From positions 1 through 64,000 of the forward strand of contig NZ_AQOR01000009.1 in the NCBI RefSeq assembly GCF_009846755.1: a stretch of 64,000 nucleotides of DNA. Reading direction: 5' to 3'. This DNA is from Alcanivorax sp. S71-1-4. GTDB taxonomy: Bacteria; Pseudomonadota; Gammaproteobacteria; Pseudomonadales; Alcanivoracaceae. This document shows, piece after piece, positions 8,845 through 16,804 of the stretch. The position numbers and the translations under genes were made by a program. Under the pieces are notes generated by a model. It was not told where the DNA came from and made no database searches. It saw only the letters and a program-made list of their open reading frames with translations. Numbering within the stretch: the first letter of the stretch is position 1; the number at the start of each line of letters is the position of its first letter.

Positions 8845-8908
8845 CATTGCCTCCTTCGTGACTCGGCTGACCTGATCGAACCCTTCGTCGATAAAGCACA
8901 GATACTGA

Positions 8909-9508
8909 TCAGGCTGTTCGGGCGCACTGGATATATCGGTTGGCCACTTCATCCCACAGGATGTTTTTCATAAAAGCATCCACATAAGCTGCTGCCTTCG
9001 CGCCGTAGTCGATGTGGTAAGCGTGCTCATACATATCCAGGGCCAGAATGGGCGTTCCTCCCGCCATGACGTGACAGTGATCAGCGCCCCATTGATTGCT
9101 GAGCCGACCATCACGCGATGACCAGACCAACAGCACCCAGCCGGAACCACCCGCCAATGCTTTGCCCATTGCGGAGAACTCGGTTTGCCAGCGAGCCAGG
9201 CTTCCGAAGTCACGCTCGATGGCATCCCGTAAATTGCCGGGTGGCAATTGGCCGTCCCCGCCCAGCGCCGCAAAGTACAATTCATGCAGAACCATCGAGT
9301 TGTAGGCCACCAGTTCTTCTCGCTTGAGGCCATTGATCAGAAAGCCAGTCTCATTCGAGTAATCAAGCTCCGCGAGTTTCCCGCGAATGGCATTTAGTCT
9401 TTTGACGGCGCCTGAATAGTTGTTTGCATGGTGGCTGATGATCAGTCGTTCCGATAGACCACTGAGACTGGCCGGGTCAATCGGTAAGGCACGTATTTCG
9501 AGAGACAT
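8909..9508 (-). CDS. chrC: Iron/manganese superoxide dismutase of the chromate operon (ChrC)
   Basis: A 199-residue Fe/Mn superoxide dismutase. Metal ligands can be seen in LIISHHANNYSGAV (His about 26), in the middle helix, and in the ALDMYEHAYHIDYG block (Asp and His). In chr operons this enzyme (chrC) removes superoxide formed during one-electron reduction of Cr(VI). It begins at ATG 9508, 11 bp after the end of chrA and in the same direction. A longer frame to 9673 would overlap chrA and is not credible. Confidence 0.88.
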   Translation of the reverse strand: MSLEIRALPIDPASLSGLSERLIISHHANNYSGAVKRLNAIRGKLAELDYSNETGFLINGLKREELVAYNSMVLHELYFAALGGDGQLPPGNLRDAIERDFGSLARWQTEFSAMGKALAGGSGWVLLVWSSRDGRLSNQWGADHCHVMAGGTPILALDMYEHAYHIDYGAKAAAYVDAFMKNILWDEVANRYIQCARTA

Positions 9509-9519
9509 GGCTTCATTCC

Positions 9520-10881
9520 TCACAGAATCAGGACTTTTAGAATCAGACCCACACCAGCGCAGGCAGCAATGACCTGAATGACGCTGCGCTTGTAGCGGAA
9601 CAGTGCCAAGGCCGCTCCCAGCGCGATCAGCGCTGATATCCAGTCGAAGCGCCCGGCCAGTCCCTCCGGCCACAGCACGTGGTAGGCGAAGAACACCGCC
9701 AGGTTGAGGATCACGCCAACCACCGCCGCCGTGATCGCCGTCAGCGGCGCCGTGAAGCGCAGGTTGCCGTGGGTCGATTCGACGAGCGGGCCACCGGCGA
9801 GAATGAAAATAAAGGAAGGCAGGAAGGTGAACCAGGTCACCAGCACCGCCGCTACCGCACCGGCGACGAACAGCATGTCCGGGCCGAACAGCGCCTGCAC
9901 ATAGGCCCCGACAAAGGCGACAAAGGCGACCACCATGATGAGGGGGCCGGGGTTGGCTTCACCCAGCGCCAGGCCATCGATCATTTGTGTGGGGGTAAGC
10001 CAGGCGTAATTGCCGATCGCGCCCTGGTAGATATAGGGCAATACCGCATAGGCGCCACCGAAGGTCAGCAGTGCAGCCTTGGTGAAGAACCAGCCCATCT
10101 GCGTCAGGGTGTGATCCCAGCCAAAGCCTGCCGTGAGCAGCGTCATGGGAATCAACCACAGGAAAAAGCCGGCGACGGCCACGCGCAGCAAGCCGGACCA
10201 GCGGAACCGGGCGTGTTCGGGCGTGGGCGTATCGTCATCGATCAGCGCCGGGCCATAGGACTTGTCCGCTGCGGAATGGCCGCCGCCGGTCTTGAACTTG
10301 TGCGGAGCAATGCGTCCGCCGATATAGCCGATCGAGGCAGCGGCGGCGACAATGTACGGAAATGGCACATTCATCGCGAAAATCGCCACGAAGGCCGCTG
10401 CAGCAATAGCCCACATGGCACCACCCTTGAGTGCCCGCGAGCCAATGCGATGCACGGCCTGTACAACGACCGCCGTGATGGCGGGCTTGATGCCGTAGAA
10501 CAGTCCGGCCACCAGCGCCGTGTCGCCAAACGCGATGTAGAGCCACGACAGCAGGATCAGGAAGCACAGTCCGGGCAACAGGAACAAGGTGCCGGCCACT
10601 ATGCCTCCCCAGGTCCGGTGCATGAGCCAGCCCAGGTAGGTGGCCAGTTGCTGTGCCTCCGGGCCGGGCAGCAACATGCAGTAGTTGAGCGCATGCAGGA
10701 AGCGCCGCTCGCTGATCCAGCGGCGCTGCTCGACCAGTTCACGGTGCATGAGGGCGATCTGTCCGGCGGGTCCGCCGAAACCGATGAAACCGAGTTTCAG
10801 CCAGAGGCGAAAGGCTTCCCAAAAACCAACCGGGGGTGGGGCCGCCAGTACGACGTCCTCCGTCAGGCTTTTTGTTGTCAC
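9520..10881 (-). CDS. chrA: Chromate transporter ChrA
   Basis: A 453-residue long-chain CHR-family transporter, which expels chromate across the inner membrane. It has two homologous halves: the first starts with WLKLGFIGFGGPAGQIALMH (about residue 28) and the second with WFFTKAALLTFGGAYAVLPY (about 270), each holding a GFGGP/TFGGA motif, with about 12 hydrophobic segments in total. It overlaps the end of chrB by 4 bp, so chrB-chrA-chrC and the ChrB-C gene form one operon. Confidence 0.95.
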   Translation of the reverse strand: MTTKSLTEDVVLAAPPPVGFWEAFRLWLKLGFIGFGGPAGQIALMHRELVEQRRWISERRFLHALNYCMLLPGPEAQQLATYLGWLMHRTWGGIVAGTLFLLPGLCFLILLSWLYIAFGDTALVAGLFYGIKPAITAVVVQAVHRIGSRALKGGAMWAIAAAAFVAIFAMNVPFPYIVAAAASIGYIGGRIAPHKFKTGGGHSAADKSYGPALIDDDTPTPEHARFRWSGLLRVAVAGFFLWLIPMTLLTAGFGWDHTLTQMGWFFTKAALLTFGGAYAVLPYIYQGAIGNYAWLTPTQMIDGLALGEANPGPLIMVVAFVAFVGAYVQALFGPDMLFVAGAVAAVLVTWFTFLPSFIFILAGGPLVESTHGNLRFTAPLTAITAAVVGVILNLAVFFAYHVLWPEGLAGRFDWISALIALGAALALFRYKRSVIQVIAACAGVGLILKVLIL

Positions 10882-11816
10882 GTTGTGGATGCTCCTTTGT
10901 CGAAGCTGGCGAGCAATCCGTCGAATATGGCGGATGCGGCAGTCAGCAGTGAATCGTCTTGGGTAAGGGTTTCGCGCAGGCCGGCAAGCACACTCTCGAT
11001 GCCAACCGCTTCGGGCGGCTGGATACCACCCACATCAAGGCAATGCACCAGCAGGCCGAGCCGCGCGATGGCGGCCTGCTCCAGCCCGAAGCTGGCTGCC
11101 AGCACCTCGAAGGTGACGCGGCTACCGACATGGCTGAAGGTGGCGCCATCGAAATCGAAGCCCAGCGCGTCGGGCGGGCAGTCATCGGGACTGTCCAGCC
11201 ATAGAATCCGCGCCTGCGGGTCGATGAAGCGGCGGATCAGCCAGGCGCTGGCCAGGCGATCCACCCAGGGCCGGCGCCGCGTTGCCCAGGTACGGCCCTG
11301 ATAGTCGGACAGTTCCAGACGCTCGATCACGCCATCCACCGCCTGCGGCTCGTCCGGGGACAAAGCCCGCGCACAGGCCAGTTCCAGTTCACGCAGGGCG
11401 GTGTCTGTCTGCCGTTGCGCTTCGCCGGGGAAGAAGTCGATTTCGACCAGATTGGCGAAGGCCTTGCGCAGCTTGCGTACTTGCTTGAGCACATCCTGAA
11501 CGGTCTCGGCGGTCAGCATCTCCCGCACCTGTGCCACCTCGGCCAGCAGGGCGGTGAAGTCATCGCCGCGATCGAACAGGGCGACAAAGTTCGTACCCTC
11601 CGGCTCTTCGATGTGCAGCACGTGGGCGCTCCCTCCACCCTCGCGCACTTCGGCCGCCAGTCCGTCCAGGGTGGCGCGGCAATCCTCGCGTTCCGGCATC
11701 AGGTAGACGCCATCGCGCAGCACGGCGGCGCCGGACGCCTTGAGGGCACGCCAGACCCGTTGCCGGGCTGTGGCGTTTTCGGTGGGCAAGGACAGAATCA
11801 AGGTAATCATTTTCAT
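10878..11816 (-). CDS. chrB: Chromate-sensing regulator ChrB
   Basis: A 312-residue ChrB: an N-terminal winged-helix-like part (ITLILSLPTENATARQRVWR) and a C-terminal chromate-resistance domain (about residues 180-310, RRPWVDRLASAWLIRRFIDP and FSHVGSRVTFE). ChrB proteins repress the chr promoter and respond to chromate. It is the first gene of the operon. The start codon lies only 4 bp from a long imperfect palindrome and has no clear ribosome-binding site, so translation may be leaderless or the second ATG two codons on may be used. Confidence 0.9.
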   Translation of the reverse strand: MKMITLILSLPTENATARQRVWRALKASGAAVLRDGVYLMPEREDCRATLDGLAAEVREGGGSAHVLHIEEPEGTNFVALFDRGDDFTALLAEVAQVREMLTAETVQDVLKQVRKLRKAFANLVEIDFFPGEAQRQTDTALRELELACARALSPDEPQAVDGVIERLELSDYQGRTWATRRRPWVDRLASAWLIRRFIDPQARILWLDSPDDCPPDALGFDFDGATFSHVGSRVTFEVLAASFGLEQAAIARLGLLVHCLDVGGIQPPEAVGIESVLAGLRETLTQDDSLLTAASAIFDGLLASFDKGASTT

Positions 11817-11819
11817 GAT

Positions 11820-11853
11820 GTAGAGATTAAATCAATATTGAAGATTACGCTAC
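11820..11853 (-). promoter_or_regulatory. Candidate chrB operator/promoter
   Basis: GTAG at 11820 and CTAC ending at 11853 bracket an AT-rich imperfect inverted repeat (GTAGxGATTA ... ATTACGCTAC) directly before chrB. Autoregulation by ChrB is known for the family; the assignment of this site is inference. Confidence 0.45.
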
Positions 11854-11981
11854 ATATTTCTAGAGGCCCTAACGGGGGCGCTGGCAGCCCAAGACTGGGC
11901 CGCCATCCCTGCCTATCCCTGTAGGGAAGAAAACTTGGACGGTCTGGGCTTTTCTGAGGGGGCTACTTGCGCAGCGGCATT

Positions 11982-12009
11982 GAAAGAAGGCGCCCTGGTA
12001 GGGGCGCCT
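11982..12009 (-). terminator. Terminator after radC
   Basis: An 8-bp perfect stem AGGCGCCC (11988-11995) / GGGCGCCT (12002-12009) is followed on the minus strand by TCTTTC, just past the radC stop. It would end radC transcription before the chromate cargo. Confidence 0.6.
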
Positions 12010-12015
12010 CTGGGA

Positions 12016-12516
12016 CTACAGCAAGCCGGTTTCCGCGAAGGAGAAGGGTGTTCCTTTACCGACGATGAAATGGTCCAGAACGCGAACGTCCACCAGTTCG
12101 AGAACCGATTTCAGACGGCTTGTGATCTCCTTGTCGGCATGGCTCGGCTTGGTCGTACCCGAGGGGTGGTTGTGGGCGAAGATGACCGCCGAGCAGTTGT
12201 GCTCGATCGCTCGTTTGAGAACCGCTCGGGGATACACGCTGGCGCCGTCGATGGTGCCGTGGAACATCGGCTCGTAGGCAATGACGTGATGCTTCGTGTC
12301 GAGAAACAGGACGGCGAACACTTCGAGCGCTTCGCCCGCGAGTTTCAGGCGCAGGTAGTCTCGCGCGCCGTCGGGGCCAGACAGCTTGGTGCCGCGTTTG
12401 AAGATGCGTTTCTCCAGCAGGCGGATGGCCTCGCGGATCAGCGGGTCGTCCTGAATGCTCGCGTACTGCGCGAGCGCTGAGGGTGTGGTGTCGGCAACCT
12501 TGTTGGATGCACTCAT
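12016..12516 (-). CDS. radC: RadC-like JAB-domain protein
   Basis: A 166-residue RadC-family protein. The JAB/MPN metal site is present as FAHNHPSGTTKPSHADKEIT (HxHPSG...S..D, about residues 108-127). ICE copies lack the N-terminal helix-hairpin-helix region of chromosomal RadC. The ATG at 12516 follows a strong AAGGAGG; the frame to 12627 runs through a structured leader and is not the true start. The name RadC is historical; the function in DNA metabolism or anti-restriction is unproven. It lies between the DsbA-like gene and the chromate operon. Confidence 0.9.
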   Translation of the reverse strand: MSASNKVADTTPSALAQYASIQDDPLIREAIRLLEKRIFKRGTKLSGPDGARDYLRLKLAGEALEVFAVLFLDTKHHVIAYEPMFHGTIDGASVYPRAVLKRAIEHNCSAVIFAHNHPSGTTKPSHADKEITSRLKSVLELVDVRVLDHFIVGKGTPFSFAETGLL

Positions 12517-12549
12517 GGGATAGCCTCCTTGATGAATGAAACGGAGGCT

Positions 12550-12582
12550 CCCGTCCCGGCCGGGGGGTGAGACCCCCGTAGG
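12550..12582 (-). promoter_or_regulatory. G/C strand-exchange motif in the radC leader
   Basis: On the minus strand GGGGG-TCTCA-CCCCC is followed by the palindrome CCCGGCCGGG, so the C-tract can pair with G-tracts on either side. Similar motifs precede seven other ICE genes in this window. Confidence 0.5.
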
Positions 12583-12623
12583 ACGTGATGACGAAAGCCC
12601 GAAAATCGGGCCTGGATTGATGG

Positions 12624-12753
12624 GCATCCTCCATCGAAGACGATGGACGTTCGCGCGAGGGATGCGGTGCGAACTGGAACGATCAGCGCGGTCGGAACCG
12701 CGCCGTAGCCTTGAAGATCGCGGCTACCTGGGCATGTCGCTGAGGTCGTCAGC
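12624..12753 (-). ncRNA. Structured RNA-like leader element, copy A (radC leader)
   Basis: Read on the minus strand the element contains hairpin P1 GCTGA/TCAGC (12739-12753), the conserved linker CATGCCCAGG, P2 GTAGCC/GGCTAC, P3 GCGCGGT-TCCG-ACCGCGC with a UNCG-type loop, and an outer stem GCATCC (12660-12665) / GGATGC (12624-12629) enclosing TCCATCG/CGATGGA. Three related copies (B, C, D) keep the stems with different bases. Location before radC fits the published radC RNA motif; I could not run the model. P1 and the linker overlap the 3' end of the upstream coding sequence. Confidence 0.65.
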
Positions 12754-13473
12754 AGGCATCTCGGGTATCTCGGGCAGGGTTTCGGCCATCGTCGATTCTT
12801 CGCTCGATGACGCCAGCAGATCGATGGCCGACAGCAAGGCATCGCCTTCGACGGCGCCCGGCAGCAGCAGTGTCCGGCCGGTGCGGTTGTCGATCACGCG
12901 CAGCATCGGGGTCGCGGTGATGCTGGCCAGCGCGGCTTCCTCGGCCTGTGCCCGGATCACGGCGTCGGGCCGTGCGCTGGTCAGGCACTCGCGCAGCTCG
13001 GGCGTCGCGCCGGGCGGCTGGATGCCGGGCGGAAGGCCCTGGCCGCCGCCGTGGGTATGCTGGTAAATCCAGGCGACGGTGTTCCAGAACGCTTCCCGCC
13101 CGCCGGTTTCCCCCGCGCATTCCGCCAGGCGTGCCGATTGCGTGGCGGCTGGTTCGTGCATCGGCAGTGGCAGATGGTGCCATTGCCAGTTCACATCGGG
13201 ATTGGCGTCGATCCAGCGCTTCAGCACAGGGAAGTAGGCCTGGCAGTACGGGCATTCCAGATCGGCGTACTCGATCAGCGTGAACCGCGCGTCGATGCGT
13301 CCGTAGCGCCACGGCGGACCCGCTGACGCGACAGCCTCGGCGGATGCCGGATCGCCAGTGTGCGGGCTGCGTCCCAGCGACCAGGCCAGCAGCACGAGCA
13401 GCACCGCGATCCCGGCCAGCATCGGCCCCAGGTAGCGTCGTAGCGTGTGCGTAGGCAGGCCTGGCGTGCGCAT
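12724..13473 (-). CDS. Membrane-anchored DsbA/DsbG-like thiol oxidoreductase
   Basis: A 249-residue protein with an N-terminal membrane anchor (about residues 15-34) and a thioredoxin fold carrying CPYC at residues 74-77 (IEYADLECPYCQAYF). A second part of the fold with the cis-Pro loop (SITATPMLRVID) is near residue 200. It should act in the periplasm, oxidising or isomerising disulfides in Cys-rich transfer proteins such as the PFL_4710 family. It lies 13 bp after the VirB4-type ATPase gene. The last codons overlap the structured RNA element A. Confidence 0.85.
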   Translation of the reverse strand: MRTPGLPTHTLRRYLGPMLAGIAVLLVLLAWSLGRSPHTGDPASAEAVASAGPPWRYGRIDARFTLIEYADLECPYCQAYFPVLKRWIDANPDVNWQWHHLPLPMHEPAATQSARLAECAGETGGREAFWNTVAWIYQHTHGGGQGLPPGIQPPGATPELRECLTSARPDAVIRAQAEEAALASITATPMLRVIDNRTGRTLLLPGAVEGDALLSAIDLLASSSEESTMAETLPEIPEMPADDLSDMPR

Positions 13474-13486
13474 GATCTTTCCCGCC

Positions 13487-16369
13487 TCAACCGAGGGCGT
13501 CGAGCGGCAGTGGCTCGATGCCGCGAGCCCGGTCGATTTTCTCGGCGACCTTGAAAGCGGCCTCCAACTCGCCGATGCCGTATTGCCGCATCAACTGATA
13601 GCGCTCGGCCTTCTCCTCGGGCTCGGTCATCGCCATGGCCAGGTAGAGACTCGGCGGCACGGCGCGGAACAGGACTTCCATCGACTTCGACAGGATCACG
13701 CCTTCGCTGAACTTGCCGGACTCCTTGCGCGCCGACAGCATCAGCGCCTTCTGTGCCGGATTGAGTTCGCGGAAGCGCGCGATCTTCTCTACTTCGTCGG
13801 GTGGCATCGACAGGCAGATCCACCACTCGATCATCGACAGCATCGGTTCGGCGGCCTTGGGCAGATCGTCCAGGTTCTGCGTCGCCAGCCAGAACCAGGC
13901 GCCGAGCTTGCGCCACATCTTGGTGATCTTGACGACGTAAGGGGCGAGCAATGGATTGCGCGTGATGATGTGACCCTCGTCGGTGACGTTGACGATGGGG
14001 CGCCCCAAAAACTGATCCCTCTCTGCGATGTTGTTGACGGTGTTGATGAGGGAGATATAGGCGATGGAAAGCTGCGCGTTGTAGCCCTCGCGCGCGAAGG
14101 TCGCCAGATCGACGATGGTGATGTCGGCTTCCGGCCATGGCGTGCCGGGACGATTGAACATTTCGCCGTCCAGTCCCTGGCAGAACATATCCATCGCGTC
14201 CGCCATTTCCAGCAGGCGAGCGCGCCGGGCTTCGGGCAGCGCGGAATCGCTGGCGCGCTCGCGCAGGGCGTTGCGCACGTCCTCGGTCAGCACCGTGCGC
14301 TTCTCCGGCGCACAGCGATGCGCCGCGTCGAGAATGCACTGGCGGATCAGGCTGCGATCGGCGCGGGTCATGCGCGCCTCTTCCTTGTCCTCGCCGCCGG
14401 TAATCATCAGGCGGGCGGTGATCTCCAACTCGCCGAGCACGTCGCGCTGTTCATCGCTTTCGCTCGATGCGTCTTCGGTTTCCTGTTCCTCGTCCAGGGC
14501 ATCGGCGTCCAGCGTCCGCACCTGGCTGGGCGTATCCACCAGACGCCACGCATCGGCAAAGGGCGCGAGGCTCACGCCAGCGCCGGGCGCGAGCTTCACC
14601 CGATGCACCGTCAGGCCAAGGCGCTGGGCGAATTCGCCAAACAGACCGAAGCTGTTCCCCGCCTCGACGATGAACAGCCGGGGCCGGTAGATCGCGACGA
14701 GCTGGTTGAGGATGTTGTTGAGCGTGGCCGATTTGCCCGAGCCGGTCGGGCCGAACAGAAACAGATGGGCATTCATCTGCCGGTCGCGCCGGTTGAGCGG
14801 GTCGAAGGCAACGGTGCCGCCACCGCGATTGAAGAAGGTGATGCCGGGATGCCCGGTGCCCTGATTGCGCCCCCACACGGGCGCGAGATTCGCTGCGTGC
14901 TGCGCGAACATGAGCTGGGTGTACCACTGGCGTCGATCCCTGGCCGGGTCATAGAGGCAGGGAAGCCAGCGCAGGTAACTGTTGAGTGGCGCGACCTCAT
15001 CCTCCTCGCGCACAGGCAGGAGGCCGGCGTTGAGCATGACATTGGCGAGTTGCAGGCCGCGCGCATCGAGTTCGGCCATGTCGCGCCCGCGCAGGTAGAA
15101 GGCCAGCGCGCCGCGATAGAGCTTGTGCGAACTGCCGATCAGCGAACGTGCCTGCTGCACGTCCTGCCGGGCCTGCTCGGACGCCAGCGTTTCGCCGACC
15201 GCTTTCTTGCCCAGGTAGTTCAGATGCGCTTCCAATGCGTCCTGCGGCGTGGCGACGAGGGTGAGACACATCACCGTGTCCTCGGGCATCTGGTCGAACA
15301 GCGCGTTGCAGGCATCGCCGCCTTTGCGCGTTTCTCCGGTCAGATGTCCGGTTGCCGGCGGCGTGCGCAGCCGGTCGAGCACCATGACCCGATGCGGCAT
15401 GTCGTCGAAAAACCAGATGCCGTTCGCCACGTCGGAGCGTGGCTGGCCGAAGAACAGCCGTTGCGAGAAGTCCGTGCCGCTGGCGAGTTCGACGTCGCCT
15501 TCGTTCGTTTCTTCGGGGTAGGCGGCCAACTGGTAGAAGCGCTCACGATCGGCAGCCGTCGCGCCCAGCAAGGTCGGGTTCGGGTTGAACCAGCGCAGCA
15601 ACCAGGCGTGGATGTCCGCCGCGCCCAGGCGCCGCGCCTTGACGCCGGCATTGGCGAGACCGCCGGCCAGCCGGTCGCACACCGTTGCCAGGGCCTGTTC
15701 GGGCGATTGGCCGCGACGGTGTGAAGCGCCCGGCGCGCGACGATAGACCACCATGCGCACGCGCCGCGTCTGGCCGCGCCACGGCAGGCGGGTCACGGTG
15801 GTGTCGTCGAACAGGCCGCCCGGCTTGGTGATGGCCCGCAGGTGATGCGCGAAGAACCGCAGGTAGAAGTCGCTGAACGCGCTGCCCTGCGCGCGCGGCT
15901 GGATGTAGTCCCGCAAGACGTTCAGATAGCCCGTCCAGTCGGCTTCGTCCTGGGCATAGAGCTGCACCACCCAGGGCTGCTCGTCGAGTTCGTCGAAGCT
16001 GTCCTGCAGGGCATTCTCCAGCGCGTCTCGGGCCTGCCACAGCCAATCGCTTTCGCGTCCTTCGGTGGCGATCGGTGTCAGCTCGAAGAACGCCGCCGCC
16101 GATTCACCATCCTCCAGTAGCAGGCTCTTGGTGTCGGCCAGATATTCCACCCACGGCAACAGGTCCACGAAGGACGGCGCCACGTCGTAGAGAGCCTGTT
16201 CGTCCGCCTGAGTGGCGGGCCGGTGTTTCGGATCGAGGCGGGTGCCGGGCTCGGGAATGCCATGCGCTTTCAGGTCGGCCACATGGCGTTCCCAGGCGTC
16301 GGCCTGCTGTGACTCGGATTCCTCGGATGCCGGCACAGGTTTGCGCGGCCACGGCAGCGACCACGCCAT
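13487..16369 (-). CDS. Conjugative transfer ATPase, VirB4/TraC type (PFL_4706, TIGR03744)
   Basis: A 960-residue ATPase of the VirB4/TraC family that powers pilus assembly and substrate transfer at the inner membrane. The Walker A motif FGPTGSGKSATLNN lies near residue 535-548 and a Walker B region NVTDEGHIITRN near residue 790-800; the family's long N-terminal domain is complete. It starts immediately after the stop of the lipoprotein gene. Length agrees with the family. A long open frame on the opposite strand is a codon-usage shadow. Confidence 0.93.
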   Translation of the reverse strand: MAWSLPWPRKPVPASEESESQQADAWERHVADLKAHGIPEPGTRLDPKHRPATQADEQALYDVAPSFVDLLPWVEYLADTKSLLLEDGESAAAFFELTPIATEGRESDWLWQARDALENALQDSFDELDEQPWVVQLYAQDEADWTGYLNVLRDYIQPRAQGSAFSDFYLRFFAHHLRAITKPGGLFDDTTVTRLPWRGQTRRVRMVVYRRAPGASHRRGQSPEQALATVCDRLAGGLANAGVKARRLGAADIHAWLLRWFNPNPTLLGATAADRERFYQLAAYPEETNEGDVELASGTDFSQRLFFGQPRSDVANGIWFFDDMPHRVMVLDRLRTPPATGHLTGETRKGGDACNALFDQMPEDTVMCLTLVATPQDALEAHLNYLGKKAVGETLASEQARQDVQQARSLIGSSHKLYRGALAFYLRGRDMAELDARGLQLANVMLNAGLLPVREEDEVAPLNSYLRWLPCLYDPARDRRQWYTQLMFAQHAANLAPVWGRNQGTGHPGITFFNRGGGTVAFDPLNRRDRQMNAHLFLFGPTGSGKSATLNNILNQLVAIYRPRLFIVEAGNSFGLFGEFAQRLGLTVHRVKLAPGAGVSLAPFADAWRLVDTPSQVRTLDADALDEEQETEDASSESDEQRDVLGELEITARLMITGGEDKEEARMTRADRSLIRQCILDAAHRCAPEKRTVLTEDVRNALRERASDSALPEARRARLLEMADAMDMFCQGLDGEMFNRPGTPWPEADITIVDLATFAREGYNAQLSIAYISLINTVNNIAERDQFLGRPIVNVTDEGHIITRNPLLAPYVVKITKMWRKLGAWFWLATQNLDDLPKAAEPMLSMIEWWICLSMPPDEVEKIARFRELNPAQKALMLSARKESGKFSEGVILSKSMEVLFRAVPPSLYLAMAMTEPEEKAERYQLMRQYGIGELEAAFKVAEKIDRARGIEPLPLDALG

Positions 16370-16804
16370 TCAATAGTCCTCCACGCGCTCGCCCGGCAGG
16401 GCGTACTGCACGCGCTGATAAAACGGGAACACCGTGCTGTAGCCGGGCACCGGCACCGGATCGGTGCCGGCCAGGTGCGGGAACACGTACATCACCAGGT
16501 CCGGGTTGGGGAGGCGGTGGAACTGCCGGTAAATCTCGTTCTGCGCCGTGCGGGTGTAACGGGTCTGCACGCCGGGCGCGGCCTGCACGTCCGTGTCGGT
16601 GAGCGGCCGGCGCAAAGCCTGCCGGGCGTCCAGCAGCTCGCGCGATGCGCGGCCGCCGCCCGCCGGTCCGCCCGTTTCCTGATTCCAGATGTCGAGCATG
16701 GTCTGGTCGCCGTGGGTCAGCAGCTTCTCCTTGCTGGTCGCGCAGCCGGCCAGTGCGACGACCGCGAGCACGACGGCAAGCCGTTCAATCCAGATCCGGG
16801 ACAT
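16370..16804 (-). CDS. Conjugative transfer lipoprotein (TIGR03751)
   Basis: A 144-residue lipoprotein: signal sequence ending in the lipobox LAGC (Cys about 21), then a soluble part with LTHGDQTMLDIWNQETGG, typical of TIGR03751. It corresponds to the TraV/VirB7-like outer-membrane lipoprotein of the secretion core. It overlaps the preceding gene by 20 bp and its stop abuts the VirB4 start. Confidence 0.9.
   Translation of the reverse strand: MSRIWIERLAVVLAVVALAGCATSKEKLLTHGDQTMLDIWNQETGGPAGGGRASRELLDARQALRRPLTDTDVQAAPGVQTRYTRTAQNEIYRQFHRLPNPDLVMYVFPHLAGTDPVPVPGYSTVFPFYQRVQYALPGERVEDY

Noticed and set aside
9679-11301. 540-codon open frame on the plus strand
   Set aside because: Antisense to chrA and chrB; low-complexity Gln/His/Arg-rich product typical of shadow frames.
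13445-15724. 759-codon open frame on the plus strand
   Set aside because: It lies fully antisense to the VirB4-type ATPase gene; the product has no family pattern and arises from GC-rich codon use.
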